From Pseudomonadota bacterium (GTDB lineage: Bacteria > Pseudomonadota > Gammaproteobacteria > Xanthomonadales > Ahniellaceae): a stretch of DNA of 64,000 nucleotides. Position 1 is the stretch's first letter, and each line of letters opens with the position of its first letter. Where the stretch lies: the NCBI GenBank assembly GCA_022843465.1, contig JALHNO010000006.1, positions 155,128-219,127 on the forward strand, read 5' to 3'. Position numbers and translations under genes: made by a program. This document shows positions 9,753 through 18,840 of the stretch, one piece after another. The notes below the pieces were generated by a model. It searched no databases, was not told the origin of the DNA, and saw only the letters and a list, made by a program, of their open reading frames with translations.

Positions 9753-10109
9753 ATGGCGCGTATAGCGGGTGTCAACATCCCGGTCCACAAGCATGCCTGG
9801 ATCGGTCTAACAAGTATTTTTGGAATCGGTCGCTCGCGATCCCGGAAGATCTGTCTTGTAGCAGGAGTCAATCCTGCCATCAAGGTGAAGGATCTTACCG
9901 AGGCCGAGGTCGACAAGCTGCGCCAGGAAGTGCAGAAGTTTATCGTTGAGGGTGATCTGCGCCGCGAAGTCGGTATCAGCATCAAGCGCCTGCAGGATCT
10001 CGGTACCTACCGTGGCCTGCGCCATCGTCGTGGTCTCCCGTTGCGCGGTCAGCGCACGCGTACCAATGCGCGTACGCGCAAGGGTCCGCGCAAGGCGATC
10101 AAGAAGTAA
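9753..10109 (+). CDS. rpsM: 30S ribosomal protein S13
   Basis: S13 (118 aa, normal) contacts the P-site tRNA and the 50S subunit. It starts [20 protein letters not shown], and the C-terminal [20 protein letters not shown] signature is intact. It is the first gene of the alpha block behind the 9687 promoter. Its ATG lies in the loop of a small hairpin (9748-9761), which may matter for translational control. Confidence 0.99.
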   Translation: MARIAGVNIPVHKHAWIGLTSIFGIGRSRSRKICLVAGVNPAIKVKDLTEAEVDKLRQEVQKFIVEGDLRREVGISIKRLQDLGTYRGLRHRRGLPLRGQRTRTNARTRKGPRKAIKK

Positions 10110-10130
10110 CCTCTTAACGGACCTGCCCTC

Positions 10131-10529
10131 ATGAGCAAGCAAGCATCGTCGGCCAACAAGCCGAAGAAGAAGGTCAAGCGCGTCGTCACTGATGGCATCG
10201 TGCACGTGCAAGCCTCCTTCAACAACACCATCGTCACGATCACGGATCGTCAGGGCAATGCCCTGTCGTGGGCCACCTCGGGTGGCGCCGGTTTCCGCGG
10301 TTCCCGCAAGTCGACCCCTTTTGCGGCCCAGGTAGCCGCCGAGAAGGCCGGCCGCGCCGCCCAGGAGTACGGACTCAAGAATCTTGAAGTCCGCATCAAG
10401 GGACCGGGACCAGGCCGCGAATCCGCCGTTCGTTCACTGAATGCGATCGGCTACAAGATCGGCAACATTATCGACATCACGCCCATCCCGCACAACGGCT
10501 GCCGTCCGCCGAAGCGTCGCCGAGTGTAA
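10131..10529 (+). CDS. rpsK: 30S ribosomal protein S11
   Basis: S11 (132 aa) forms part of the platform and the mRNA exit region. Typical blocks are [20 protein letters not shown] and the C-terminal [18 protein letters not shown]. The gene follows rpsM by 21 bases and precedes rpsD by 12 bases, as in the standard alpha operon. Confidence 0.99.
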   Translation: MSKQASSANKPKKKVKRVVTDGIVHVQASFNNTIVTITDRQGNALSWATSGGAGFRGSRKSTPFAAQVAAEKAGRAAQEYGLKNLEVRIKGPGPGRESAVRSLNAIGYKIGNIIDITPIPHNGCRPPKRRRV

Positions 10530-10541
10530 AGGAAGAGAATC

Positions 10542-11171
10542 ATGGCTCGTTACATTGGACCCAAATGCAAGCTTTCGCGTCGTGAAGGCGCGGATCTCTC
10601 CCTCAAGAGCCCGGCGCGGGCGTTGGACTCGAAGTGCAAGCTGGAGCAGAAGCCCGGTCAGCACGGTGTGTCGGCGAAGAAGGCCAAGCTGTCGGACTAT
10701 GCCGTCCAGCTGCGTGAAAAGCAGAAGGTAAAGCGCATCTACGGCGTGCTTGAGCGCCAGTTCAGCAACTACTACGTCAAGGCTTCGAACATCCGTGGTG
10801 CCACCGGCGAAAACCTGCTGCGCCTGCTGGAATCACGTCTCGACAACGTGGTCTATCGGATGGGTTTCGCGGTCACCCGCGCTGCAGCCCGCCAGTTGGT
10901 TTCGCACAAGTCGATTCTGGTCAATGGCAAGAGCGTGAACGTTGCCTCCTACCAGGTCAAGACCGGCGATTCGATTGAAGTGGCAGAGCGCGCGCGTGGT
11001 CAGATGCGAATCCAGGAAGCGCTGACGCTTTCCCAGGAAATGGACCTGGTGCCGAGTTGGATCGAAGTCGACGCCAAGAAGATGGCGGGTACGTTCAAAG
11101 CGGCCCCGGAACGTGCTGACTTGCCCTCGGACATCAATGAGAACTTGATTGTCGAGTTGTACTCGAAGTAA
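10542..11171 (+). CDS. rpsD: 30S ribosomal protein S4
   Basis: S4 (209 aa) nucleates 30S assembly and in enteric bacteria represses the alpha operon by binding its leader. It starts [20 protein letters not shown], and the S4 RNA-binding domain around residues 98-160 contains [20 protein letters not shown] and the [17 protein letters not shown] hairpin. Length is close to the usual 206. Confidence 0.99.
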   Translation: MARYIGPKCKLSRREGADLSLKSPARALDSKCKLEQKPGQHGVSAKKAKLSDYAVQLREKQKVKRIYGVLERQFSNYYVKASNIRGATGENLLRLLESRLDNVVYRMGFAVTRAAARQLVSHKSILVNGKSVNVASYQVKTGDSIEVAERARGQMRIQEALTLSQEMDLVPSWIEVDAKKMAGTFKAAPERADLPSDINENLIVELYSK

Positions 11172-11189
11172 CCGGAGAACCCGAATACC

Positions 11190-12185
11190 ATGGCTGCTAC
11201 GGCTACTAGCGTAATGCGCGCTCGCGGAATTTCGGCCGAGAAAATCGGTCCGAACCGCGCCCGCGTCTTTGTCGAACCGCTTGAACGCGGATTCGGCCAC
11301 ACCCTCGGAAACGCGCTTCGTCGCGTCCTGCTGTCGTCCATTCCGGGCGCGGCGATCACCGAGGTCGAAATTGACAACGTGCTGCACGAGTACACCACGC
11401 TCGAGGGTTTGCAGGAGGACGTCATCGACGTACTGCTGAACCTGAAAGACGTGGCGCTGCGCATGCACAGTCACGACGAAACCATGCTGACCCTGAGCAA
11501 GAAGGGCCCGGGTGTCGTGACAGCAGGTGACATCAAGGTTGATCACAGCGTCGAAGTGGTGAATCCTGATCACGTCATCTGCACGCTGACCAAGGACACC
11601 CAGATCAGCATGCGTCTGCGCATTGCCAAGGGTGTGGGTTACCAGCCGGTGGCTTCGCGTCGTCGCCCCGATGACGAGTCGCGTCCGATTGGTCGCTTGC
11701 AGCTGGATGCCAGCTTCAGCCCAATCCGCCGCGTGGCCTATGAAGTCGATAGCGCGCGTGTTGAGCAGCGTACCGATCTGGACAAGCTGATTCTCGACAT
11801 CGAGACGAATGGCACGGTGGATGCCGAGGACGCGGTTCGCCGCGCCGCTGATATCCTGGCCGACCAGCTCTCCGTGTTCGGTGATTTCACCCGTCGCGAT
11901 ACCGGTGCTGCCAAGCCGGTCGCCTCTGGTGTTGATCCGACCCTGCTGCGTCCGATCGACGATCTGGAACTGACCGTGCGTTCGGCGAACTGTCTGAAGG
12001 CCGAGAGCATCTACTACATCGGCGATCTGTGTCAGCGCACCGAAGTTGAGCTGCTGAAAACACCCAACCTCGGCAAGAAGTCGCTCACCGAGATCAAGGA
12101 AGTGCTCGCCGCGCGCGGTCTGTCGCTCGGCATGAAACTCGAAAACTGGCCCCCGGCTGGCGTCCAGCACGGCATGCTGGGCTGA
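11190..12185 (+). CDS. rpoA: RNA polymerase alpha subunit
   Basis: RpoA (331 aa) dimerises to nucleate core RNA polymerase. The N-terminal domain has [20 protein letters not shown], and the C-terminal domain (from about residue 250) binds UP elements and activators, with [20 protein letters not shown] and the helix-hairpin [20 protein letters not shown]. The first 10-15 residues are not conserved. It lies between rpsD and rplQ. Confidence 0.99.
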   Translation: MAATATSVMRARGISAEKIGPNRARVFVEPLERGFGHTLGNALRRVLLSSIPGAAITEVEIDNVLHEYTTLEGLQEDVIDVLLNLKDVALRMHSHDETMLTLSKKGPGVVTAGDIKVDHSVEVVNPDHVICTLTKDTQISMRLRIAKGVGYQPVASRRRPDDESRPIGRLQLDASFSPIRRVAYEVDSARVEQRTDLDKLILDIETNGTVDAEDAVRRAADILADQLSVFGDFTRRDTGAAKPVASGVDPTLLRPIDDLELTVRSANCLKAESIYYIGDLCQRTEVELLKTPNLGKKSLTEIKEVLAARGLSLGMKLENWPPAGVQHGMLG

Positions 12186-12220
12186 GCCCGGTCTGAGCCA
12201 ATACTCAAGGAACTAGTGTC

Positions 12221-12610
12221 ATGCGCCACATGAAATCGGGTCGTAAACTCAACCGCACCAGCAGCCACCGTGAAGCGATGTTCCGCAACATGGCCAGTTC
12301 GCTGTTCCAGCACGAGTTGATCAAGACCACCTTGCCGAAAGCCAAGGAATTGCGTCGCGTTGCCGAGCCGCTGATCACGCTCGCCAAGGTCGACGGCGTC
12401 GCCAATCGTCGACTGGCCTTCTCGCGTTTGCGCGACAAGGTCGCCGTCGGCAAGCTGTTCTCCGAGATCGGCCCGCGTTATCGCGAGCGTCCAGGAGGCT
12501 ATCTGCGCATTCTCAAGTGCGGTTTCCGTGACGGCGATTGCGCACCGATGGCTTTCGTCGAACTGGTGGACCGTCCCGCCAACGGTGAGCTGTCCGACTC
12601 TCCGAACTGA
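12221..12610 (+). CDS. rplQ: 50S ribosomal protein L17
   Basis: L17 (129 aa) is near the tunnel exit. It starts [20 protein letters not shown], and [20 protein letters not shown] and the [20 protein letters not shown] block are conserved. It is usually the last gene of the alpha operon. Here another reading frame starts 45 bases later with no terminator in between. Confidence 0.99.
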   Translation: MRHMKSGRKLNRTSSHREAMFRNMASSLFQHELIKTTLPKAKELRRVAEPLITLAKVDGVANRRLAFSRLRDKVAVGKLFSEIGPRYRERPGGYLRILKCGFRDGDCAPMAFVELVDRPANGELSDSPN

Positions 12611-12654
12611 TCCGAGAGCAAACGGAGTGCGAGAGTAAGTTGGACAAGAACGAT

Positions 12655-13593
12655 ATGAGCAAGCGTACCTATACTTGGCGAACTCTCAGTATTCTACTAT
12701 TGGCAGGTGTTGGAGGTATTGTCGTCGCGTTCTGCAATCTCCGTAGTCGGGATTCCGGCCCTGTTGAGGAGAAATCTGCCAACGACCATGTTGCGCACTC
12801 TGCTGGGGAGATTGGTAATGAACCCAGCGCGGGTGAATCGGGTGGCGTCGTGGATTCACCCCTCTCCGGCGGCGTTTCGGACGTTTCACCAGCAAGTCAC
12901 GTTAGTGAGCTTACTGCTTTGCTGGCGACTCGCAAGAACGTTCTCGTCTCGCTGGGGCGACTAAAGGAACTCGCCCTCGCGGGTGATGATGCGGCAGCGC
13001 TTCAGATTTTTGATGACCTGCGGCTGTGCGGCCTGTCTGAGAGTAGAGGCAAAATTCTTGAAGACCTAGCGGTGACATCATTGCCTCCTTTGCAAGATGA
13101 AGCAGTTGAGTACGCGGTGACGGCGTCGGAGCAAGATTTTGAAAAGTGCGCCGGGCTCGATTCGACAGAGTTGGCCTCCAAGTTTGATTGGTTAGCTCTT
13201 GCCGCGCGCAGGGGGAGCGTAGCCGCGAAATCACAGTTCTATGTCTACGCGCTTGAGCAGTTTGATACGCCCCAGGAATTGGTCGCCAATGCGCAGCGTG
13301 TGGATGCTTTAAAGACCGAAGCGATTCGTCACCTAAGTGACGCAGCGGCTGCCGGCAAGCCAGAATCGATGATGGCTCTTTTTGACGAATATCAACGTGG
13401 AGTCATTGTTGATCGGAACGCTGAGCTGGCGTACACGTATGCCCGGCTGTTGGAGCGAAGAGGGCTCCTTAAGCCCAACACTTTGGCGTATTTGCATACT
13501 CAGATGAGTCAACTGCGGTCTGAGCTGACTGCCGTACAGATTGAGGGCGCCGAGCAGCGATCGGAGGCGCTGTATCGTCGTTGTTGCGGATAG
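12655..13593 (+). CDS. Hypothetical membrane-anchored protein with Sel1-like repeats
   Basis: I do not recognise a named family. The ATG at 12655 gives 312 aa; a TTG at 12640 is also possible. Residues 1-10 are basic, about 11-27 form one hydrophobic segment (TLSILLLAGVGGIVVAF), and 30-85 are low-complexity and rich in Ser, Gly and Glu. The rest is helical, with at least three stretches resembling degenerate Sel1-type repeats (around LALAGDDAAALQIF, ALAARRGSVAAKSQFYVYA and DAAAAGKPESMMALFDEYQ). The protein is probably periplasmic, tethered by its N-terminus. Base composition is clearly lower in G+C than its neighbours (43% in row 12661-12720), which suggests acquisition. It follows rplQ with no terminator, so it is likely co-transcribed with the alpha operon. 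Confidence 0.7.
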   Translation: MSKRTYTWRTLSILLLAGVGGIVVAFCNLRSRDSGPVEEKSANDHVAHSAGEIGNEPSAGESGGVVDSPLSGGVSDVSPASHVSELTALLATRKNVLVSLGRLKELALAGDDAAALQIFDDLRLCGLSESRGKILEDLAVTSLPPLQDEAVEYAVTASEQDFEKCAGLDSTELASKFDWLALAARRGSVAAKSQFYVYALEQFDTPQELVANAQRVDALKTEAIRHLSDAAAAGKPESMMALFDEYQRGVIVDRNAELAYTYARLLERRGLLKPNTLAYLHTQMSQLRSELTAVQIEGAEQRSEALYRRCCG

Positions 13594-13626
13594 CGGCTGA
13601 ACATTGAGACAAACTTGGGGAATTCC

Positions 13627-14055
13627 GTGAAAAAGACACTACTGCTTTTGTTGTTGATGGTCCCAGGGCTAGCTATGGCGGAAAATCATGGCAGCTTTGA
13701 TTGTGGAAGTGATTGCTTGCTTGGACGGCCGCTCGTCGATCCGGACACATTGGTGTTCATTCAGAGTGTGGCCAACCAGAGTATCAGCGCTTGGCATTCG
13801 GGCGACACCATCACCATCTGCAACACCACGACTTGCGCCAGCTACAGGCTTACGTCAGTGGTTGCTGGCCTGACCTCGCTGGCGTTTATTGGGGAGGTTT
13901 CGCGCAGTGTCGTCTTTCCGGCCGGGGGTAGTGGAGGTGGTGGCATGCCGCCTGACCTATTCTGGAACGGTGCAGGGTGGTACTTGGGCTATCAGGTTGT
14001 TTGTACTGTAGGTGGAGTACGCATTTCGTGCGAAGACGAAACCGACTTTCACTAA
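13627..14055 (+). CDS. Hypothetical small secreted cysteine-rich protein
   Basis: The function is not recognised. The GTG at 13627 is chosen because GGGG lies 6 bases upstream and the frame then begins with a clear signal peptide (MKKTLLLLLLMVPGLAMA, cleavage after AMA). The mature part is about 124 aa with six Cys (in FDCGSDC, ICNTTTC, QVVC and RISC), so disulfide bonding is plausible. A SGGGG linker splits it into two halves. It lies 33 bases after the Sel1-like gene and is followed by a strong terminator, so both probably form the tail of the alpha transcript. Confidence 0.65.
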   Translation: MKKTLLLLLLMVPGLAMAENHGSFDCGSDCLLGRPLVDPDTLVFIQSVANQSISAWHSGDTITICNTTTCASYRLTSVVAGLTSLAFIGEVSRSVVFPAGGSGGGGMPPDLFWNGAGWYLGYQVVCTVGGVRISCEDETDFH

Positions 14056-14120
14056 CGCGGTGCTGAGGAAAGCTTGGAGAGGATTGCCTCTGCCAGCTCC
14101 TGCCGGCTTTACGTCAATCG

Positions 14121-14155
14121 AAACCCCGGGTCGTGAGGCCCGGGGTTTTTCGTTT
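14121..14155 (+). terminator. Strong intrinsic terminator closing the ribosomal/alpha unit
   Basis: A 10-bp stem (AAACCCCGGG/CCCGGGGTTT) with an 8-base loop is followed by TTTTTCGTTT. It is the first convincing intrinsic terminator after rpsM and lies 66 bases after the small secreted gene. This supports including the two hypothetical genes in the alpha transcript. Confidence 0.85.
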
Positions 14156-14159
14156 AGGA

Positions 14160-14471
14160 TGCCGTCGTGACCCTTATGACGATTTTGGTGCATGCGCGTA
14201 AGCCGCCAATTTTGACTGGATTGCCCGAGCGCAATGTGGTTGCATCGGGTGACGGTGACTTGATTGCGGTAGTCAGTATGCCCGGTCTCTCTTGCTCAGC
14301 AGCGCGGTGTTTCCGTGCGGTGCGCGGCAGGCGACGATGCGCCTTTTCCCGGACTGATGGCTGAATGCTTCACCGTCTGTGGAACGAGCGGGGTTTGACA
14401 AGGTCTACAGCAATCCCGGACTGGCGGACTGCCCATTGCTGGTCTAATCAATTCGAACTGGACGGAAATTC
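14160..14471 (+). other. Intergenic stretch with no supported gene
   Basis: About 310 bases between the terminator and dsbB. A 65-codon open frame (14167-14364) has no recognisable features and no good ribosome binding site. The dsbB promoter should lie near the 3' end; TCTAAT at 14443-14448 is a possible -10 without a convincing -35. Confidence 0.5.
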
Positions 14472-14996
14472 ATGCAACTCAATCCCTTCAAGCTGTCGTT
14501 CCGAGCGCTGATGTTCCTAGGCGCTTCTGCTTGTGCCGCGCTGGTGGCCTATGCCTACTATCTGCAGACAGCGCAGGGGTTGGAACCATGTCCGCTCTGC
14601 ATCTTCCAGCGGATCGGGTTCATCGCGGCGGGCATCGTCATGCTGCTGGCGGCACTTCACAACCCGCAGCGAGTGGGCCGTCGCATGTACTGCCTGCTGG
14701 CCTCGATAGCGACAATTGCTGGGGGCTCGGTGGCCGCGCGACATATCTGGCTGCGGCACTTGCCGCCAGATCAGGTTCCAGACTGTGGGCCTGGTCTTGA
14801 CTACATGCTCGAAGCATTTCCCTTGGGCAAGACCCTGAAAACGGTATTCACTGGCTCGGGGGAGTGTGCTGCGCCTGACGGCTGGTTGATGCTGGGGCTG
14901 GACATGCCAAGCTGGGCGTTGATCGGATTTGTCGGATTGCTGATGTTGAGCATTTTTGCGGGATTCGTGGCCAAGGGAAGGGAAGCAAGCCGATGA
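14472..14996 (+). CDS. dsbB: Disulfide bond formation protein DsbB
   Basis: DsbB (174 aa, normal) is an inner-membrane protein that reoxidises DsbA and passes electrons to quinone. Four hydrophobic segments are visible. The first periplasmic loop has the CPLC pair (C40, C43), and the second loop has C105 and C132, the pair that exchanges with DsbA. GGA lies before the ATG. The stop overlaps the start of the DAHP synthase gene (ATGA). Confidence 0.95.
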   Translation: MQLNPFKLSFRALMFLGASACAALVAYAYYLQTAQGLEPCPLCIFQRIGFIAAGIVMLLAALHNPQRVGRRMYCLLASIATIAGGSVAARHIWLRHLPPDQVPDCGPGLDYMLEAFPLGKTLKTVFTGSGECAAPDGWLMLGLDMPSWALIGFVGLLMLSIFAGFVAKGREASR

Positions 14997-16342
14997 GTGA
15001 TGTTGATCAGTGGTTGCCTGGCAACTGGCAGACCAAGGTTGCCACCCAGCAGCCGAATTACCCCGATGCTGCCGCGCTGGCGCAGGCGACCGGCGCGCTG
15101 GGTGGTCTGCCGCCCCTGGTGACATCGTTCGAAATTCTCGCGCTGAAGCGGCTGCTGTCCGAGGCTGCCGAGGGGAAGCGCTTCCTTCTGCAGGGTGGTG
15201 ATTGTGCAGAGAGCTTTTCCGAGTGCGATTCGGCAACGATCTCCAATCGTCTGAAGGTCCTGCTGCAGATGAGTGTGGTGCTGATTCATGGATTGAAGCT
15301 GCCTGTGGTCAGGTTGGGTCGCTTCGCTGGCCAATATGCCAAGCCGCGTTCGGCCGATCTTGAGGAACGTGATGGCGTGACGCTGCCGAGTTATCGCGGT
15401 GACATCGTCAACGCCCCGGAGTTCACAGCAGCGGCGCGTGTGCCGGACCCGCAGCGACTCCTTCGCGGGCATGCGCATTCGGCGATGACGATCAATTTTG
15501 TCCGGGCACTCATCGACGGCGGATTCGCCGACCTGCATCACCCGGAATATTGGGAACTGGGGTGGATGCAGCACTCGCCACTGCAGGACGAGTACCGCCG
15601 CATGGTGGAGGCGATTGGCGAGTCGGTGCGCTTCATGGAGACCCTGGCCGGCGAACCACTGGGCAGCTTTTCCCGCGTTGATTTCTATACCTCGCATGAG
15701 GCCCTGGTGCTGCACTACGAAGCGGCACTGACGCGCCAGGTACCGCGCCAGAGCGGATGGTTCAATCTGTCCACGCATTTCCCGTGGATCGGTATGCGTA
15801 CCGCCCAACTCGACGGCGCCCACATCGAATATTGCCGGGGCATCCGCAATCCAATCGGCTTGAAAGTTGGGCCAAGCGTGACGCCTGATCAACTGCTTCC
15901 AGTAATCGATGCGCTCAATCCGGGCAATGAACCGGGTCGCCTGACCCTGATCCATCGTATGGGCGCAGCCAAGATCGGCAGTGCGCTCCTGCCTCTGCTC
16001 AATGCAGTACAGCGTGAGGGGCGCAATGTCCTCTGGTGTGCTGATCCCATGCACGGAAATACCGAGAGCACCTCGAATGGATTCAAGACCCGCCGTTTCG
16101 AGAACATCCGCAGTGAACTCGATCAGGCCTTCGATATCCATGCTGCGGCAGGTACGCGGCTGGGTGGCGTGCATCTGGAATTGACCGGAGAAAATGTAAC
16201 CGAGTGCCTGGGTGGTGCCCGCGACTTGACGGAAATCGACCTTGGGCGCGCCTACAAGTCGACCGTGGATCCGCGCCTCAACTATGAGCAGTCGCTTGAG
16301 CTTGCGATGTTGATCGTGCGTAAGCGCGGTCCGGGGCGCTGA
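14993..16342 (+). CDS. Class II (plant-type) DAHP synthase
   Basis: It joins phosphoenolpyruvate and erythrose 4-phosphate to DAHP, the first step of the shikimate pathway. The 449-aa length fits class II enzymes (class I enzymes are about 350 aa). Characteristic blocks are KRFLLQGGDCAESFSECDS near residue 62-80, KPRSADLEERDGVTLPSYRG, RGIRNPIGLKVGPSV and WCADPMHGNTESTSNGFKTR. The metal-binding Cys is in GGDCAE. This class is typical of xanthomonads and other bacteria as well as plants. The ATG overlaps the dsbB stop. Confidence 0.95.
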   Translation: MSDVDQWLPGNWQTKVATQQPNYPDAAALAQATGALGGLPPLVTSFEILALKRLLSEAAEGKRFLLQGGDCAESFSECDSATISNRLKVLLQMSVVLIHGLKLPVVRLGRFAGQYAKPRSADLEERDGVTLPSYRGDIVNAPEFTAAARVPDPQRLLRGHAHSAMTINFVRALIDGGFADLHHPEYWELGWMQHSPLQDEYRRMVEAIGESVRFMETLAGEPLGSFSRVDFYTSHEALVLHYEAALTRQVPRQSGWFNLSTHFPWIGMRTAQLDGAHIEYCRGIRNPIGLKVGPSVTPDQLLPVIDALNPGNEPGRLTLIHRMGAAKIGSALLPLLNAVQREGRNVLWCADPMHGNTESTSNGFKTRRFENIRSELDQAFDIHAAAGTRLGGVHLELTGENVTECLGGARDLTEIDLGRAYKSTVDPRLNYEQSLELAMLIVRKRGPGR

Positions 16343-16468
16343 GTTCGAGCCGGAAAAGCAGACCGCTGCGCTGGGGTTTGTGGGTAGGAAACTGTAGTGC
16401 CAGGCGTTGCCGACGCAGCCTCCGGTTCGTCGTCAACGCAATCCGTTTGTTGCGCAGCGGGAGTCGCG

Positions 16469-17893
16469 ATGGAGTCGGATCGACCGGTATTCGATGAAAT
16501 GGGCTGGCCGCAGGAAGTGCGTCCGCCCTACGCCCTCGTCGATGCCTGGCTGAAGTCTTTGCCGCGCGATCAGCTGGACTTGAAGCGCCGCGAGGCCGAG
16601 GTGCTGTTTCGCCGTATCGGTATTACTTTCGCGGTCTACTCCCAGGGCGGCGACCCCGAGCGCCTGATCCCGTTTGATCTGATACCGCGGGTACTCGCCC
16701 AGGCCGAATGGCAGCGACTTCGTGCCGGCCTGGAGCAACGTACACGGGCATTGAACGCATTCATCCACGATGTCTATCACGATCGTGAGATCGTCCGGGC
16801 CGGACTGGTACCTGAGCGGCTGGTGCTGCACAACGCGCAGTTCCGTCCCGAAATGGCTGGGCTCGATCTTCCTGGTGGAATCTACTCGCACATCGCCGGC
16901 ATCGATATGGTGCGCACCGGGCCGGACGAGTACTTCGTGCTCGAAGACAATTGCCGAACACCCTCCGGCGTCTCCTACATGATGGAGAACCGCGAAGTGA
17001 TGCTGCGCCTGTTTCCCGACCTGTTCCGCCAGAATCAAGTGGCGCCGATTGCCCACTATCCGGATGAACTGCTGGCGACGCTGCGCTCGGTGGCGCCGCC
17101 CAACTGTCAGGGCGAGCCCCACATCGTGCTGCTGACGCCGGGAATCTACAACAGTGCCTATTATGAGCATGCCTTTCTTGCCGACGAGATGGGCATTGAT
17201 CTGGTTGAAGGTGCCGATCTGCTGGTGCGCAATGACATCTGCTACATGCGCACCACATCGGGATTGCAGCGGGTTGATGTGATCTATCGGCGCATCGACG
17301 ACGATTACCTGGATCCCCTGGTGTTCCGTGCCGACTCGACGCTGGGCGTGCCGGGTCTGCACTTCGCCAACCGGGCCGGCAACGTGACCTTGACCAATGC
17401 GGTGGGCGCTGGCATTGCTGACGACAAGGCGGTCTATATCCATGTGCCCGAGATGGTGCGCTTCTATCTTGGCGAGGAACCCCTGCTGCGCAATGTGCCA
17501 ACGCATGACTGCAGTGATCCGCAGCAACTGCGCTATGTGCTGGAACACCTGCACGAGCTCGTGGTCAAGGCAGTACACGGTTCCGGAGGCTATGGCATGC
17601 TCGTCGGGCCGCACGCCAGCCGCAGTGAACTCGAGGCCTTTCGAACGCTGCTGAAGGCGCGTCCGCATGAGTACATCGCGCAACCGACCCTCGCACTTTC
17701 GACAGTGCCCACCTTTGTCGAGGCTGGAATCGCCCCGCGTCACGTGGATCTCAGGCCGTTCGTGCTGAGCGGCGCCGATCGTGTCCGCGTGGTCCCGGGC
17801 GGATTGACACGGGTGGCGCTCAAGGAAGGTTCGCTGGTGGTGAATTCCTCCCAGGGCGGTGGCACCAAGGACACCTGGGTGCTGGAGGACTGA
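16469..17893 (+). CDS. Circularly permuted ATP-grasp protein (COG2308/DUF404-407)
   Basis: 474 aa from the ATG at 16469, preceded by a GGGAG; the frame is open to 16397, but that part is low-complexity and not family-like. Recognisable blocks are YGGDPERLIPFDLIPR-like (residues about 52-68), FVLEDNCRTPSGVSYMMENR, LLTPGIYNSAYYEHAFLADE and VVKAVHGSGGYGMLVGP, and near the end VVNSSQGGGTKDTWVLED. Permuted ATP-grasp proteins of this family are presumed peptide or amide ligases of unknown substrate. It is the first gene of the Anbu-type cluster, and its stop overlaps the next start. Confidence 0.9.
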   Translation: MESDRPVFDEMGWPQEVRPPYALVDAWLKSLPRDQLDLKRREAEVLFRRIGITFAVYSQGGDPERLIPFDLIPRVLAQAEWQRLRAGLEQRTRALNAFIHDVYHDREIVRAGLVPERLVLHNAQFRPEMAGLDLPGGIYSHIAGIDMVRTGPDEYFVLEDNCRTPSGVSYMMENREVMLRLFPDLFRQNQVAPIAHYPDELLATLRSVAPPNCQGEPHIVLLTPGIYNSAYYEHAFLADEMGIDLVEGADLLVRNDICYMRTTSGLQRVDVIYRRIDDDYLDPLVFRADSTLGVPGLHFANRAGNVTLTNAVGAGIADDKAVYIHVPEMVRFYLGEEPLLRNVPTHDCSDPQQLRYVLEHLHELVVKAVHGSGGYGMLVGPHASRSELEAFRTLLKARPHEYIAQPTLALSTVPTFVEAGIAPRHVDLRPFVLSGADRVRVVPGGLTRVALKEGSLVVNSSQGGGTKDTWVLED

Positions 17894-18840
17894 TGCTCGC
17901 ACGTACGGCTGAAAACCTGTTCTGGTTGGCGCGCTACATGGAGCGCGCAGACTATCTTGCGCGCCTGCTGCAGGTAGCTGGACACATGAACTCGGTGCGT
18001 GTGGATTCCGATCGCAACAGCGAATGGGAGTCCGCGATCGTGGCTTCGGGATGCCGCGTCGGTTACTTTGCGTCGCATGCCGAGGCTGCCGAATCGCAAG
18101 TCATCCAGTATCTGGCGTTCGACCGCGACAATCCCTCATCGATCGCCAACTGTATCGAGATTTCCCGTCGCAACGCACGCGCCGTGCGCACCGCCCTGAC
18201 CTCGGACATGTGGGAGGCAGTCAACGGGACCTGGCAGGAATTCGCCGGGTTCCAGGACGCCAGTGGCGACCCGGATCGTCTCGCCGCTTTTCTCGATTGG
18301 CTGAAAGCACGCGTGCGGCTGTTTCATGGCGTCAGCACCAATGACATGCTGCGTCGCGATGAATACTGTTTCGTGCGCATTGGGCAGTTTCTCGAACGCG
18401 CAGACAATACTGCCCGCCTGCTTGATGTGAAGTATCACGTGCGGCTTCCACAGGCGACCGATGTCGGCGGTGTCGTCGACTATTACCAGTGGCTGGCGAT
18501 CCTGAGGGTCGTCGGTGCGCGCCGTGCCTATCGGGTGCTGTTCAAGGGACAGGTCGAGTCGGTCCATGTTGCCGAGTTGCTGATCAGCCGTACGGAATTT
18601 CCGCGATCGCTGGTGTTCTGCTATCGACAGCTTACGCAGCATCTGGATGCGATCCAGGATCAGAGCCCGCAGTTGACTGCCGAGGCCAAGCGCCAGGCGC
18701 ATTCGCTGTACGCGCAGTTGCGCTTCGCACGCATTGACCACATCATCAGCGGCGGACTGCACGAATATCTGACCAGTATCGTGCAGCAGACTGATGAGCT
18801 TGGCAGCCAGATCGCGCGCGGACACCTGTTTCAATCATGA
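17893..18840 (+). CDS. Alpha-E domain protein (COG2307/DUF403)
   Basis: 315 aa, helical throughout. It begins MLARTAENLFWLARYMERAD, the hallmark of the alpha-E family, and later has FLERADNTARLLDVKYHVRL. The biochemical role is unknown. The family is almost always encoded beside the permuted ATP-grasp gene, so a shared complex is likely. The start overlaps the ATP-grasp stop by one base, and the end overlaps the transglutaminase start by four. Confidence 0.92.
   Translation: MLARTAENLFWLARYMERADYLARLLQVAGHMNSVRVDSDRNSEWESAIVASGCRVGYFASHAEAAESQVIQYLAFDRDNPSSIANCIEISRRNARAVRTALTSDMWEAVNGTWQEFAGFQDASGDPDRLAAFLDWLKARVRLFHGVSTNDMLRRDEYCFVRIGQFLERADNTARLLDVKYHVRLPQATDVGGVVDYYQWLAILRVVGARRAYRVLFKGQVESVHVAELLISRTEFPRSLVFCYRQLTQHLDAIQDQSPQLTAEAKRQAHSLYAQLRFARIDHIISGGLHEYLTSIVQQTDELGSQIARGHLFQS

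Noticed and set aside
10833..12170. 445-codon minus-strand frame opposite rpsD and rpoA
   Set aside because: It is the complement of two certain genes, a common effect in GC-rich DNA.
37..12610. Search for an inserted gene inside the ribosomal operon
   Set aside because: Every gap is under 120 bases and the gene order is standard; only the missing rpmJ and the longer gap before rpsE stand out.
14167..14364. 65-codon frame between the alpha-operon terminator and dsbB
   Set aside because: No good ribosome binding site, no hydrophobic or family features, and short length expected by chance.
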